The translations under genes and the position numbers were made by a program. Of a DNA stretch of 64,000 bases, positions 25,832-32,910 are shown one piece after another. Numbering within the stretch: the first letter of the stretch is position 1; each line of letters begins with the position of its first letter. The DNA comes from Actinacidiphila fildesensis (GTDB taxonomy: Bacteria; Actinomycetota; Actinomycetes; Streptomycetales; Streptomycetaceae): the NCBI RefSeq assembly GCF_042652185.1, contig NZ_JBHSIX010000003.1; one strand, written 5' to 3'. The notes beneath the pieces are model-generated. The model did not search any database. It was not told the origin of the DNA and saw only the letters and a list, made by a program, of their open reading frames with translations.

Positions 25832-26640
25832 AGCTGTGACGCCAACTCCTTTATCAGGGCCACGGATTCCTCAAGTCCCAGGGCCTGAGTTCGGATCATC
25901 GCATACCGCTGGGAGAACCGGGCCACCTCATCGGCGGGTGCAAGGATCTGACTGTTGCCCTGCACTTCGAGGTAGACCAATTGCTTGTGTCCCGGGGTTT
26001 CGATCAGAGTCATGGGGCCGTCCAGCCCGGCGTGATTTCCACGAGCCAGCGGCATCACCTGGATGGTGACGTTACGCATGCTTGCGCAACTAAGCAGGTG
26101 CTCGCACTGGGCATACATCATGTCGCGCTCGCCCACCTGGCGCCGCAGCACGGACTCCTCGATGACGAAGCTGAGCAACGCGGTGGGCTTGCGGACGAAC
26201 AGCCCCTTGCGCGCCCCGCGTGCGTCTACCAGCCGGTTGATCTCCTCTTCATCCAGCGGCGGGAACTCGCTGCTGATCACAGCCCGGGCGTACTCCTCGA
26301 TCTGCAGCAATCCGTGGAGCACGTGGGTGCTGTACGAGGAGATGCTCATAGCCTCCGCTTCCAACTTGGCGAAGTCCTTGAAGTAGGCCGGATACCGGTC
26401 ATGAGCCAGGTGCTCAGTAGCGATCGCCAGAAGTCCACCCGCCTCCAGCGCCTCATCAGCCGCCGCGATGAACTCAGGCGACGGGATGCGCTCGCACGTC
26501 TCGACGGCGCTGACGTACGAGTCGGAGACATGAACCAGCTCGCCCAGCTGGGCCTGCGTGAGGCCGCGCGACTTGCGGAACGTACGCAATAGCTCGGCGA
26601 AGTACCGTGCGGTCCCCGAGGATCCAGCGCTCTGACCCAT
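25828..26640 (-). CDS. XRE-family regulator with DUF5753 (WhiJ-like)
   Basis: 270 residues from the ATG at 26640. The N-terminal helix-turn-helix (about 15-70) reads RTFRKSRGLTQAQLGELVHV then SDSYVSAVETCERIPSP. The rest is the DUF5753 domain (ISSYSTHVLHGLLQIEEYAR, FVIEESVLRRQVG, IQVMPLARGNHAGLDGP, VYLEVQGNSQILAPADEVAR). This is the Streptomyces WhiJ-type arrangement with a DUF397 partner immediately downstream. Divergent to a small unknown gene at 26768. Probably controls its own operon and perhaps that neighbour. Confidence 0.9.
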   Translation of the reverse strand: MGQSAGSSGTARYFAELLRTFRKSRGLTQAQLGELVHVSDSYVSAVETCERIPSPEFIAAADEALEAGGLLAIATEHLAHDRYPAYFKDFAKLEAEAMSISSYSTHVLHGLLQIEEYARAVISSEFPPLDEEEINRLVDARGARKGLFVRKPTALLSFVIEESVLRRQVGERDMMYAQCEHLLSCASMRNVTIQVMPLARGNHAGLDGPMTLIETPGHKQLVYLEVQGNSQILAPADEVARFSQRYAMIRTQALGLEESVALIKELASQL

Positions 26641-26767
26641 TCTCGCCACCCCACACCCGTCAGCTCGATTCCACACGTCTCCACGGGAGTTCGACCCGAA
26701 CCCCCACCCAGCCTCTGTCGAGGTTCCGGTCCTGTTCAGGCTAGCTGTGCGTGCCGACAGTGGACGT

Positions 26768-27205
26768 ATGAATACAGAAAGTAACCGAGTGAACGTCCTG
26801 CACCCCTGGCTGCCGGTCTCCGGGCACCGGCTTCGCAAGGCCGGCGTCTTCTTCGACGCCGTCCGCGTCGCGGAAGAGGTCGGCGAGGAACTGGCGACGC
26901 GGCTCGAAGCTCTCACGAACGGTGAACCGGGGCCGGTGATCGAGGAGTCGGCGGGGTGCCGGTGGATGTACTTCCTGGTTGCGCCCGGGAGTTCCGCGGG
27001 GCGCAGCTGGCCACCGGGGACCACCCGTCTGGGATCAGGCGGCCGCGACGCCTACGTCGGCATCCCCGCCCTCGCCGGTCTCACCTGGCCCCTGAGCTGG
27101 CGCTGCGCGCCTCGGCCCGACCGCCGGCTCGTCGACCCCGACCTCCTGCACGGAACGCTCTGTGCCCAACTCGGCTGGGAGCCGCGCCCGTTGGAGCGTG
27201 GTTGA
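26768..27205 (+). CDS. Small unknown protein divergent to the XRE regulator
   Basis: 145 residues from the ATG at 26768. Opening MNTESNRVNVLHPWLPVSGH, then AGVFFDAVRVAEEVGEELAT, and a Trp-rich middle (GCRWMYFLVAPGSSAGRSW) before a Pro/Arg-rich end. Actinobacterial genomes often have such short proteins beside XRE/DUF397 pairs. The 'AGVFFDAVRV' stretch loosely recalls the small bifunctional primase/polymerase-like family, but I would not assign it. It is immediately followed by the large inverted repeat at 27202-27789, the left arm of which starts just before its stop. Confidence 0.6.
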   Translation: MNTESNRVNVLHPWLPVSGHRLRKAGVFFDAVRVAEEVGEELATRLEALTNGEPGPVIEESAGCRWMYFLVAPGSSAGRSWPPGTTRLGSGGRDAYVGIPALAGLTWPLSWRCAPRPDRRLVDPDLLHGTLCAQLGWEPRPLERG

Positions 27206-27789
27206 GGTTCAGGCGGTGCGAAGTGCCCTTCTGCGGCGCTGCGCACCTTGACCGGGCGGAGGGGGAGGCCCCGGCGCTGCGCGCCTGCCAGTGAGCCGCC
27301 CCGCTGCGCGGCCCGGTGTTGTGCAGTGAATCCGGTCCGCTGCGCTCCCCGGGTGCGGAGTGGGGCCGGTCCGCTGCGCTCCCCGGATGGGGGCGAATCC
27401 TGACGCCTTGAGCCCCATGCGGCCGCAAGGGATCACCCCGTGCGCCTGGATGTCGCCTGAGCAGTCCTCCGGCCACACACGGTGATCCACATCGGGCCCG
27501 AAGGCGCCCCCTGAACCCCATGGGTCATCTCTCGTCACACTCGCCCCATATTTCGGCGGGGAGAGTGGGCCGGAGCCCGGCCACGGCCAGAACCCGCCAC
27601 CGTCAGGGCACCTCCGGCCCCGACCACCCACCACTCGGCCAGGGGAGCGAAGCGGACCGGTTCGCTTCGCATCACCGGGCCGCGCAGCGGGTCGGCTCAC
27701 TGGCGGGCGCGCAGCGCCGGGGCCTCCCCCTCCGCCCGGTCAAGGCGCGAAGCGACGCAGAAGAGCACTCCGCATCGCTCGAACCCCAG
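27202..27789. repeat. Large imperfect inverted repeat filling a gene-free gap
   Basis: The 674-base gap 27206-27879 holds no convincing gene. Its left arm (about 27202-27350) is the reverse complement of its right arm (about 27641-27789). In the core, 27246-27318 pairs with 27673-27745 with only two mismatches in 73 bases. The outer and inner parts are more diverged. About 290 bases lie between the arms. Inside the left arm and just beyond it, CCGGTCCGCTGCGCTCCCCG occurs twice (27332 and 27366). The layout suggests a decayed mobile element or a duplication in inverted orientation. Confidence 0.8.
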
Positions 27790-27833
27790 CCACCCACCCC
27801 CCCGCACCCGCACACGTACACGAACACACGAGA

Positions 27834-27860
27834 GGGGGCCCGCCCATCGGGCGAGCCCCC
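27834..27860. terminator. Hairpin terminator downstream of the alpha/beta hydrolase
   Basis: GGGGGCCCGCCC (27834-27845), loop ATC, then GGGCGAGCCCCC (27849-27860), with 11 of 12 positions paired. It lies 19 bases beyond the stop of the minus-strand hydrolase gene and probably ends its transcript. Confidence 0.6.
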
Positions 27861-27879
27861 AACCCCTCCCCCCGGAGGG

Positions 27880-29109
27880 CTACTTGTTGAGTTCCAGCTG
27901 GTCGATGATCCAGCTGCCCAGTTCCTCCGTCATGAGGGTGTGTTCCTCGTTCTGGGAGGCGCACAGGAACGCGTCGAGCTCGCTTTCCTGGGACGGGATC
28001 GCGCTGATGTCGGCGTAGAGGTCCTCGTGGGTGTCGATGTCGCGGATGGCGACGGCGCTGACGGCCGGGACGAAGGCGATCGAGCGGTAGTGGGCGGTGG
28101 CGGGCTGGTCGGCGCCGTTGAGTTCGTCGGCGGCGATGCCGAAGGATTCGAGGGTTCCGCCGGGAGCTCCGTCCATTTCGGGCAGCCCTGAGGTGTGGAC
28201 CTCCTTGGCGGTCTGGAGGAACAGCTTGAGGTAGGCCACGAGTTGGTTCTCGGTGTCGTCCTGGAGGTACAGGGCGGTGTTCTTGAAGAGGCCGCCGGTG
28301 ATCTCCAGCGCCAGCTCACCGGCCGGGACGTCGTTGGGGGTGCCGGTACCGGAGCCGTTGGCGACGCCGATCTTGCGGATCCCGTTCGGGTTGAGGGGGC
28401 CGGTCGGCCACCATCCGTACTCCGCCAGCTTCGCGAGGAAGTCCGTACGGTTCTGGTGCTGGATGGGCTCCGCGGCGATGCTCGCCTTGTGCCGCCACAT
28501 GAGTTCGGTGGCGGCCTCGCTGTTGATCATGTTCTGCATGCCGTCGCTGATCGGCGCCAGGAAGTGCGCCAGTCCCTGGAGGCTCAGCGGGATCCAGGCG
28601 CCCCGGTGCGGGCTGTCGTAGGAGATGTAGGTGCCGACCTCGTGGTTGCTGCCCTCGTGCTCCATCTTGGCGAGGGCGAACCGGGTGACGAGCCCGCCCA
28701 TGCTGAACCCGCCGACCGTCATGAGGTCGCTCTTGTTCGCGCGCTGGTCCTTCGCGCGGTTGATACAGGAGATCGCGACCTCCGCGTTCTTCAGGATCGA
28801 CGCGGACCGCTCGGCGTAGCCGAGGATGATCAAGTCATAGCCGCGGGCGCCCAGTTCGCGGACGAACGGGTACTCGCCGTGGTCCAGCCCTTCCCAGAAG
28901 AGGAAGAGATTGCTCGGCCCCATCGAGAAGCCGTCGCTCAGGATGACGGGCTTCACCAGTTCCGTGTGGCCCTCGGCGTAGAACACCCAGGCGGTGCCGC
29001 CCTCGAACTCCCAGGTCTCGTCGACCACGGGTCCGACGTGCGGGTCGCCTGTCACGCGGGCGGTGGTGGCTCCCAGCGAGCCGAACGGTTGAACAGCAGG
29101 TCCGGTCAT
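27880..29109 (-). CDS. Alpha/beta hydrolase, esterase/lipase-like
   Basis: 409 residues. The ATG at 29109 is chosen because AGGAGGGG lies just upstream. No signal peptide. The nucleophile elbow is GGFSMGG in VGGFSMGGLVTRFALAKM (Ser near residue 134). DSPHRGAWIPLSL and the early region ILSDGFSMGPSNLFLFWEGL also fit the fold; the first GFSMG is a second, probably fortuitous match. It resembles PGAP1/lipase-type hydrolases acting on unknown esters. The C-terminal 130 residues, ending ELGSWIIDQLELNK, are not recognised. It is the last gene of the accessory island before the conserved cluster resumes. Confidence 0.8.
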   Translation of the reverse strand: MTGPAVQPFGSLGATTARVTGDPHVGPVVDETWEFEGGTAWVFYAEGHTELVKPVILSDGFSMGPSNLFLFWEGLDHGEYPFVRELGARGYDLIILGYAERSASILKNAEVAISCINRAKDQRANKSDLMTVGGFSMGGLVTRFALAKMEHEGSNHEVGTYISYDSPHRGAWIPLSLQGLAHFLAPISDGMQNMINSEAATELMWRHKASIAAEPIQHQNRTDFLAKLAEYGWWPTGPLNPNGIRKIGVANGSGTGTPNDVPAGELALEITGGLFKNTALYLQDDTENQLVAYLKLFLQTAKEVHTSGLPEMDGAPGGTLESFGIAADELNGADQPATAHYRSIAFVPAVSAVAIRDIDTHEDLYADISAIPSQESELDAFLCASQNEEHTLMTEELGSWIIDQLELNK

Positions 29110-29361
29110 AGGTCGGTCCCCTCCTATGTGCCCCATGGGCCCGTGGGCCCCTCGTGCTGCCGGTGGCCGCCGGCGGTGTCCTCGGCGGCCACCGGGAACG
29201 TATCGCCGGGAGCGGAAGAAGTAATCCGAACATGACCGAACATCAGCAATAAGGCTAAAAGACGCTTATAGCGTGATCAGGTGGCCCATTAGGCCGTCTT
29301 GCGCACCGGGTTGGACCGCCGCCTCGGACACCGTCCTCGCGGGCGCTTTATGCTCGCCGGT

Positions 29362-29715
29362 ATGAGCGATGCGACCCCGCTGGGGCCCGAGGACCTGAAG
29401 ATCATCACCCTGGCGCGGTCCGCCCGGGCCCGCAACGGCGTGCCCGAGGGCGCGGCCGTACGCGACGAGACCGGCCGTACGTACGTCGCCGGCACCGTCG
29501 CGCTGGACTCGCTGAAGCTCAGCGCCCTGCAGACCGCCGTCGCCATGGCGGTCGCCAGCGGCGCGCAGTCCCTGGAGGCGGCGGCCGTCGTCACCGCCGC
29601 CGAGACCCCGGCCGGCGCCGACCGGGCCGCCGTCCGCGACCTCGGCGGACCGGAGACCCCGGTGCACCTGGCGGGCCCCGACGGGACGCTGCGCGTCACG
29701 GTCTCCGCGGGCTGA
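29362..29715 (+). CDS. Cytidine deaminase-like protein without catalytic residues
   Basis: 117 residues from the ATG at 29362. The fold and position match the cytidine deaminase-like protein found upstream of era in actinobacteria (Rv2365c position). However the zinc-binding HAE/CAE and PCxxC motifs are absent; the protein contains no cysteine at all. ALDSLKLSALQTAVAMAVAS is the expected helix region. Catalysis is therefore unlikely, and a structural or regulatory role is more probable. Era lies 1.9 kb further on, separated by the amtB-glnK pair in the opposite direction. Confidence 0.75.
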   Translation: MSDATPLGPEDLKIITLARSARARNGVPEGAAVRDETGRTYVAGTVALDSLKLSALQTAVAMAVASGAQSLEAAAVVTAAETPAGADRAAVRDLGGPETPVHLAGPDGTLRVTVSAG

Positions 29716-29739
29716 CCGAAACCCCCGGACGCACAGCGC

Positions 29740-30078
29740 TCAGAGCGCGTCGGGTCCGCGCTCGCCCGTGCGGACCCGTACCGCCGTCTCGACCGGCACC
29801 GACCAGACCTTGCCGTCGCCGATCTTGCCGGTGCGGGCGGCGTTCACGACCGCCTCGATGACGGCCTCGGCGTCGGCGTCCTCCACCAGGACCTCGATCC
29901 GGACCTTCGGCACCAGGTCGACGCGGTACTCGGCCCCCCGGTAGACCTCCGTGTGGCCGCGCTGGCGCCCGTAGCCGCTGGCCTCGGTGACGGTGAGGCC
30001 GTGGACGCCGAGCTCCAGGAGCGCCGTCTTCACCTCGTCCAGCTTGAACGGCTTGATGACGCCGGTGACCAGCTTCAT
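29740..30078 (-). CDS. glnK: PII nitrogen regulatory protein GlnK
   Basis: 112 residues from 30078, the normal PII length. PII trimers bind ATP/ADP and 2-oxoglutarate and gate AmtB. Opening MKLVTGVIKPFKLDEVKTAL; the T-loop GYGRQRGHTEVYRGAEY holds Tyr46 and Tyr51 (the modified residue in Streptomyces is Tyr51); the B-loop is TGKIGDGKVW. The start overlaps the amtB stop by 4 bases. No glnD follows, unlike the main amtB-glnK-glnD operon that I recall in Streptomyces, so this may be a second copy. Confidence 0.95.
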   Translation of the reverse strand: MKLVTGVIKPFKLDEVKTALLELGVHGLTVTEASGYGRQRGHTEVYRGAEYRVDLVPKVRIEVLVEDADAEAVIEAVVNAARTGKIGDGKVWSVPVETAVRVRTGERGPDAL

Positions 30079-31403
30079 TCGGCGGAGCTCCTGTTCTTGG
30101 CGTGGGCAAGGGCCTGGGCGAGAGCCGAGGCGTGCACGTGCGGGGCGCCCTGCGAGACGACGCCGTGATCGTATGCCGACTCCGCGTGCACGGTCAGGTC
30201 GAGGCCGGTGAGTTCGTCCTCCGCCGAGACCCGGAAGCCCATCAGCCGATCGATGACCTTCCCGATCCCGTACGTGACGGTGAACGCGTACGTCCCGACG
30301 GCCGCCACCGCGACGGCCTGCCTGCCGAGCTGGCCGAGGCCGCCGCCGTAGAACAGGCCCTCGGGGCCGCCGGTCATGGTGGCGGTGGCGAGGAAGCCGA
30401 TGAGCAGGGTTCCGACGATGCCGCCGATGAGGTGCACCCCGACCACGTCGAGGGAGTCGTCGTAGCCGAGCCGGAACTTCCAGCTGACGGCGAACGAGCA
30501 GAGCACCCCGGCGGCCAGGCCCACGACCAGCGCCCCCATCAGGTCCACCGACCCGCAGGCCGGGGTGATCGCGACCAGGCCGGCCACCGCACCGGACGCG
30601 GCACCCAGCGTCGTGGCGTGGCCGTCGCGGCGCTTCTCCACGATCAGCCAGCCGAGCAGGCCTGCGCAGCCCGCGACCTGGGTGTTGAGGAACGCGGCCG
30701 CGGCCAGGCCGTTCGCGCCGAGTGCCGAGCCCGCGTTGAAGCCGAACCAGCCGAACCAGAGCAGCCCGGCGCCGAGCACCACCAGCGGAAGGTTGTGCGG
30801 CCGCATGGCCTCCTTGCGGAAGCCGAGCCGCGGGCCGAGGACCAGCGCCAGCGCCAGTCCCGAAGCGCCGGAGCAGACCTCGACGACGGTGCCGCCCGCG
30901 AAGTCCAGTGCGCCCAGTTTCGCCACGATCCAGCCACCGGTGCCGAAGACCCAGTGGGCCACCGGGACGTATACGAGAAGCGTCCAGACGAGCACGAACG
31001 CCACCCAGGCGCCGAACTTCGCGCGGTCGGCGATGGCGCCGCTGATCAGTGCGGCCGTGACGACGGCGAAGGTCAGCTGGAACGTGGCGAACAGCAGCGT
31101 CGGGACATGGCCCGTGACGCTCGTCGGGCCGATGTCGTGCATGCCCAGATGGTCCAGGCCGCCGATCAGCCCGAGGCCGCCGGCGTCCGGGCCGAAGGCG
31201 AGCGAATAGCCCGCGACCAGCCAGACCACCGTCACCAGCGCGATCGACACGAAGCTCATCATGAGCATGTTGAGGACGCTCTTCGTGCGGACCATTCCGC
31301 CGTAGAAGAGGGCCAGGCCCGGTGTCATCAGCAGGACGAGCGCGGTGGCGGCGAGCAGCCAGGCGGTGTCTCCGGAGTCGATTCCGGCCGACAGATACGG
31401 CAC
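30075..31403 (-). CDS. amtB: Ammonium transporter AmtB
   Basis: 442 residues from the GTG at 31403 (VPYLSAGIDSGDTAWLLAAT), preceded by GGGAAG. Eleven or so transmembrane helices. Signature stretches: PGLALFYGGMVRTKSVLNML, HWVFGTGGWIVAKLGALDFAGGTVVEVCSG, and the His-containing pore regions. DDSLDVVGVHLIGGIVGTLLIGF carries the second conserved His. It moves NH4+/NH3 across the membrane and is gated by GlnK, encoded directly downstream with a 4-base overlap. The upstream region has repeated GAAAC motifs at 11-base spacing that look like GlnR sites. Confidence 0.96.
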   Translation of the reverse strand: MPYLSAGIDSGDTAWLLAATALVLLMTPGLALFYGGMVRTKSVLNMLMMSFVSIALVTVVWLVAGYSLAFGPDAGGLGLIGGLDHLGMHDIGPTSVTGHVPTLLFATFQLTFAVVTAALISGAIADRAKFGAWVAFVLVWTLLVYVPVAHWVFGTGGWIVAKLGALDFAGGTVVEVCSGASGLALALVLGPRLGFRKEAMRPHNLPLVVLGAGLLWFGWFGFNAGSALGANGLAAAAFLNTQVAGCAGLLGWLIVEKRRDGHATTLGAASGAVAGLVAITPACGSVDLMGALVVGLAAGVLCSFAVSWKFRLGYDDSLDVVGVHLIGGIVGTLLIGFLATATMTGGPEGLFYGGGLGQLGRQAVAVAAVGTYAFTVTYGIGKVIDRLMGFRVSAEDELTGLDLTVHAESAYDHGVVSQGAPHVHASALAQALAHAKNRSSAE

Positions 31404-31474
31404 GAGGACTTCCCTTCCCGGGGCGGCGGGGGGTGGTGCACGGCGGTGGATGGACCCGAGCCTCACGGTCGGCG

Positions 31475-31541
31475 GTTTCCGGATGTGGGCAGACGTGTTT
31501 CCGCCGTGTTTCGTGTTGCGGAGGAGTTTCCGGCAGCTCAC
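31475..31541 (-). promoter_or_regulatory. Candidate GlnR binding sites upstream of amtB-glnK
   Basis: Read on the minus strand from 31541: GTGAG, six bases, GAAAC, six bases, GCAAC; then GAAAC, six bases, GAAAC, six bases, GCCCA, six bases, GAAAC. Within each group the half-sites repeat every 11 bases, as in the GTnAC-n6-GAAAC boxes of the Streptomyces nitrogen regulator GlnR. They lie 70-140 bases upstream of the amtB start. The match is by eye and not perfect. Confidence 0.6.
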
Positions 31542-31612
31542 ATCCGGCCGCCGCCCGGGTTCACGGGTGCCGGTGTGACCCGGGCCCGCCGCGATCGGGG
31601 AGAATGGGCCGC

Positions 31613-32554
31613 ATGAGCGCCAGTCCCCAGTCCTCCGAGGCCGTCCACCGGTCCGGCTTCGCATGCTTCGTCGGCCGCCCCAACGCGGGCAAGTCGACCC
31701 TCACGAACGCTCTCGTCGGCATCAAGGTCGCCATCACCTCAAGCCGGCCGCAGACCACCCGGCACACGGTGCGCGGCATCGTGCACCGCCCTGACGCGCA
31801 GTTGATCCTCGTCGACACCCCTGGACTGCACAAGCCGCGCACGCTGCTGGGCGAGCGGCTCAACGACGTGGTCCGCTCGACCTGGGCCGAGGTCGACGTG
31901 ATCGGTTTCTGTGTGCCGGCCGACCAGAAGCTCGGCCCCGGTGACAAGTACATCGCCAAGGAGCTCGCCGGGGTCCGCAAGACCCCCAAGATCGCGATCG
32001 TCACCAAGACGGACCTGGTCGACGACAAGGTGCTCCGTGAGCAGCTGCTCGCGATCGCGGAGCTCGGCCGCGAGCTGGGCATCGAGTGGGCGGAGATCAT
32101 CCCCGTCTCGGCCGTCGCGGATGTCCAGGTCGGCCTGCTCGCCGACCTGATCATCCCGCTGCTCCCGGAGGGCCCGCAGCTCTACGCGGACGGCGACCTC
32201 ACCGACGAGCCCGAGCAGATCATGGTCGCGGAACTGATCCGCGAGGCCGCGCTCGAAGGCGTACGGGACGAGCTGCCGCACTCCATCGCGGTCGTCGTCG
32301 AGGAGATGATCCCGCGCGAGGACCGGCCGAAGGACAAGCCGCTGCTCGACATCCACGCCAACATCTACATCGAGCGGTCCAGCCAGAAGGGCATCATCAT
32401 CGGCCCCAAGGGCGCCCGCCTCAAGGACGTCGGCACCAAGTCGCGCAAGCACATCGAGGCGCTGCTCGGCACGCCGGTCTTCCTCGATCTGCATGTGAAG
32501 ATCGCCAAGGACTGGCAGCGCGACCCGAAGCAGCTGCGCAAGCTCGGGTTCTGA
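31613..32554 (+). CDS. era: GTPase Era
   Basis: 313 residues from the ATG at 31613. Era is an essential GTPase that binds 16S rRNA and helps 30S assembly. G1 is GRPNAGKST (residues 21-29), G2 lies in TTRHTVRG, G3 is DTPGLHKPR and G4 is TKTDLVDD. The C-terminal KH domain contains ERSSQKGIIIGPKGARLKDV. Length and order are typical. It ends at a perfect 34-bp hairpin shared with the convergent inhibitor gene. Confidence 0.97.
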   Translation: MSASPQSSEAVHRSGFACFVGRPNAGKSTLTNALVGIKVAITSSRPQTTRHTVRGIVHRPDAQLILVDTPGLHKPRTLLGERLNDVVRSTWAEVDVIGFCVPADQKLGPGDKYIAKELAGVRKTPKIAIVTKTDLVDDKVLREQLLAIAELGRELGIEWAEIIPVSAVADVQVGLLADLIIPLLPEGPQLYADGDLTDEPEQIMVAELIREAALEGVRDELPHSIAVVVEEMIPREDRPKDKPLLDIHANIYIERSSQKGIIIGPKGARLKDVGTKSRKHIEALLGTPVFLDLHVKIAKDWQRDPKQLRKLGF

Positions 32555-32559
32555 CGGTC

Positions 32560-32593
32560 GTGGCCCCGAACGCCGGCCGGCGTTCGGGGCCAC
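32560..32593. terminator. Perfect palindromic terminator between era and the inhibitor gene
   Basis: GTGGCCCCGAACGCCGG (32560-32576) is followed at once by its exact reverse complement (32577-32593). It starts 5 bases after the era stop and ends just before the convergent gene's stop, so it probably serves both directions. Confidence 0.75.
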
Positions 32594-32596
32594 CCG

Positions 32597-32863
32597 TCAC
32601 GCACCTTCCTTGAGCACCGTCTGGATCAGATCGCGCTGCGCGTCCGTCAGGTGCGGGTCCGCGCAGTGGACGGTGCGGCCGTCGACGGTGATCTCGTAGT
32701 GGAAACCGTCCGGCACCCCGCGGTCCGGCGCGGAACCGCCCTGCTCGACGGCCTCAAGGGCCACACCGTGCAGATGAGCGGCATCGGGCCGGCCGGTGGT
32801 GTCCAGCACGGCCCGACGCTCGATTCCGGCGAAGCCGCCGGAACGGATGACTTCAATGCGCAC
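32597..32863 (-). CDS. Emfourin-type protealysin inhibitor
   Basis: 88 residues from the GTG at 32863 (VRIEVIRSGGFAGIERRAVL). It resembles emfourin, the small protein inhibitor of protealysin-like M4 peptidases first described in Serratia, and is encoded, as there, directly beside the peptidase. Central DGFHYEITVDGRTVHCADPH and the helical end LTDAQRDLIQTVLKEGA fit. It lies 47 bases downstream of the M4 gene in the same direction. The family call depends on my memory of emfourin and on the gene pair. Confidence 0.8.
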   Translation of the reverse strand: MRIEVIRSGGFAGIERRAVLDTTGRPDAAHLHGVALEAVEQGGSAPDRGVPDGFHYEITVDGRTVHCADPHLTDAQRDLIQTVLKEGA

Positions 32864-32910
32864 GGTGCTCCTCAGCCCTCGTGACCCCACGTGCCGTCCG
32901 GCCGTCAGGT

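Noticed and set aside
27209..27700. Minus-strand open frame in the 27.2-27.9 kb gap
   Set aside because: Its residues follow the inverted repeat, Pro/Gly/Arg-rich, no ribosome-binding site or domain.
27202..27789. CRISPR array or insertion sequence
   Set aside because: No regularly spaced repeats and no transposase reading frame; only one pair of inverted arms.
27520..28191. Plus-strand open frame running into the hydrolase gene
   Set aside because: Low-complexity translation, and half lies opposite a well-supported gene.
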